Source: Pseudomonas reinekei (lineage in GTDB: Bacteria > Pseudomonadota > Gammaproteobacteria > Pseudomonadales > Pseudomonadaceae). Taken from it: a DNA stretch of 32,881 bases. Position numbers and translations under genes: made by a program. How positions within the stretch are numbered: position 1 is the first letter of the stretch; every line of letters begins with the position of its first letter. Positions 32,805-32,881 of the stretch are shown here, one piece after another. The stretch spans positions 1 through 32,881 of the forward strand of contig NZ_MSTQ01000032.1 in assembly GCF_001945365.1 (NCBI RefSeq), given 5' to 3'. The notes beneath the pieces are model-generated. The model was not told where the DNA came from. It did no database searches and was given only the letters and a program-made list of their open reading frames with translations.

Positions 32805-32881
32805 AATTCGGTGTGCCGACTCGTCTTTCGACGCTTCAGCAAATTGGGTATGCGATAGTCTTGCGGTTTTGTGAACGATAC
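32805..32881 (-). other. Part of the 23S-5S rRNA spacer
   Basis: The last 77 bases lie upstream of the 5S gene on the minus strand and should be transcribed spacer. I see no 23S end and no tRNA in it. Confidence 0.6.

Overview
The window looks like chromosome from a Pseudomonas of the P. fluorescens group. This rests on gene content (mmsA/mmsB, McpS-like chemoreceptor, recC-recB-recD order, yfiR-yfiN-yfiB, a VgrG start), on high-GC coding sequence with typical Shine-Dalgarno sites, and on intergenic REP/REPIN palindromes of the pseudomonad type (GTGGGAGC...GCTCGCGA). The genus is inferred from protein resemblance recalled from memory, not from a search.

Left part (1-5.5 kb): the 5' end of a vgrG running off the window, rimJ, a translationally coupled pair of envelope phosphatase-like genes (Ais/PmrG-like and PAP2), an HBM-type chemoreceptor behind a candidate FliA promoter, a REPIN, and the deletion-damaged remains of a VapBC-type toxin-antitoxin locus.

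Middle part (5.5-20.6 kb): a glyoxalase-fold protein; an operon gntP-like permease / rpiR-type regulator / D-aminoacylase that probably takes up and deacylates N-acyl-D-amino acids; a SulP anion transporter with STAS domain; an NAD-binding SDR, a LysR regulator and mdaB in one direction with a YgiN-like monooxygenase divergent from mdaB; a TauE/SafE permease divergent from a LysR gene; a small cupin; and the valine-catabolic mmsA-mmsB pair divergent from another LysR gene.

Right part (20.8-32.9 kb): the c-di-GMP control operon yfiR-yfiN-yfiB (repressor, inner-membrane diguanylate cyclase, outer-membrane lipoprotein), then the recC-recB-recD operon with four-base start/stop overlaps, then the terminator and 5S rRNA gene of an rRNA operon, all on the minus strand.

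The window is mostly ordinary core and accessory chromosome. I do not see a clearly new multi-gene system. The best leads are the Ais-like/PAP2 pair with altered PAP2 signature residues, the D-amino-acid operon with palindromes in its promoter region, and the decayed TA locus whose antitoxin breakpoint coincides with a perfect palindrome.
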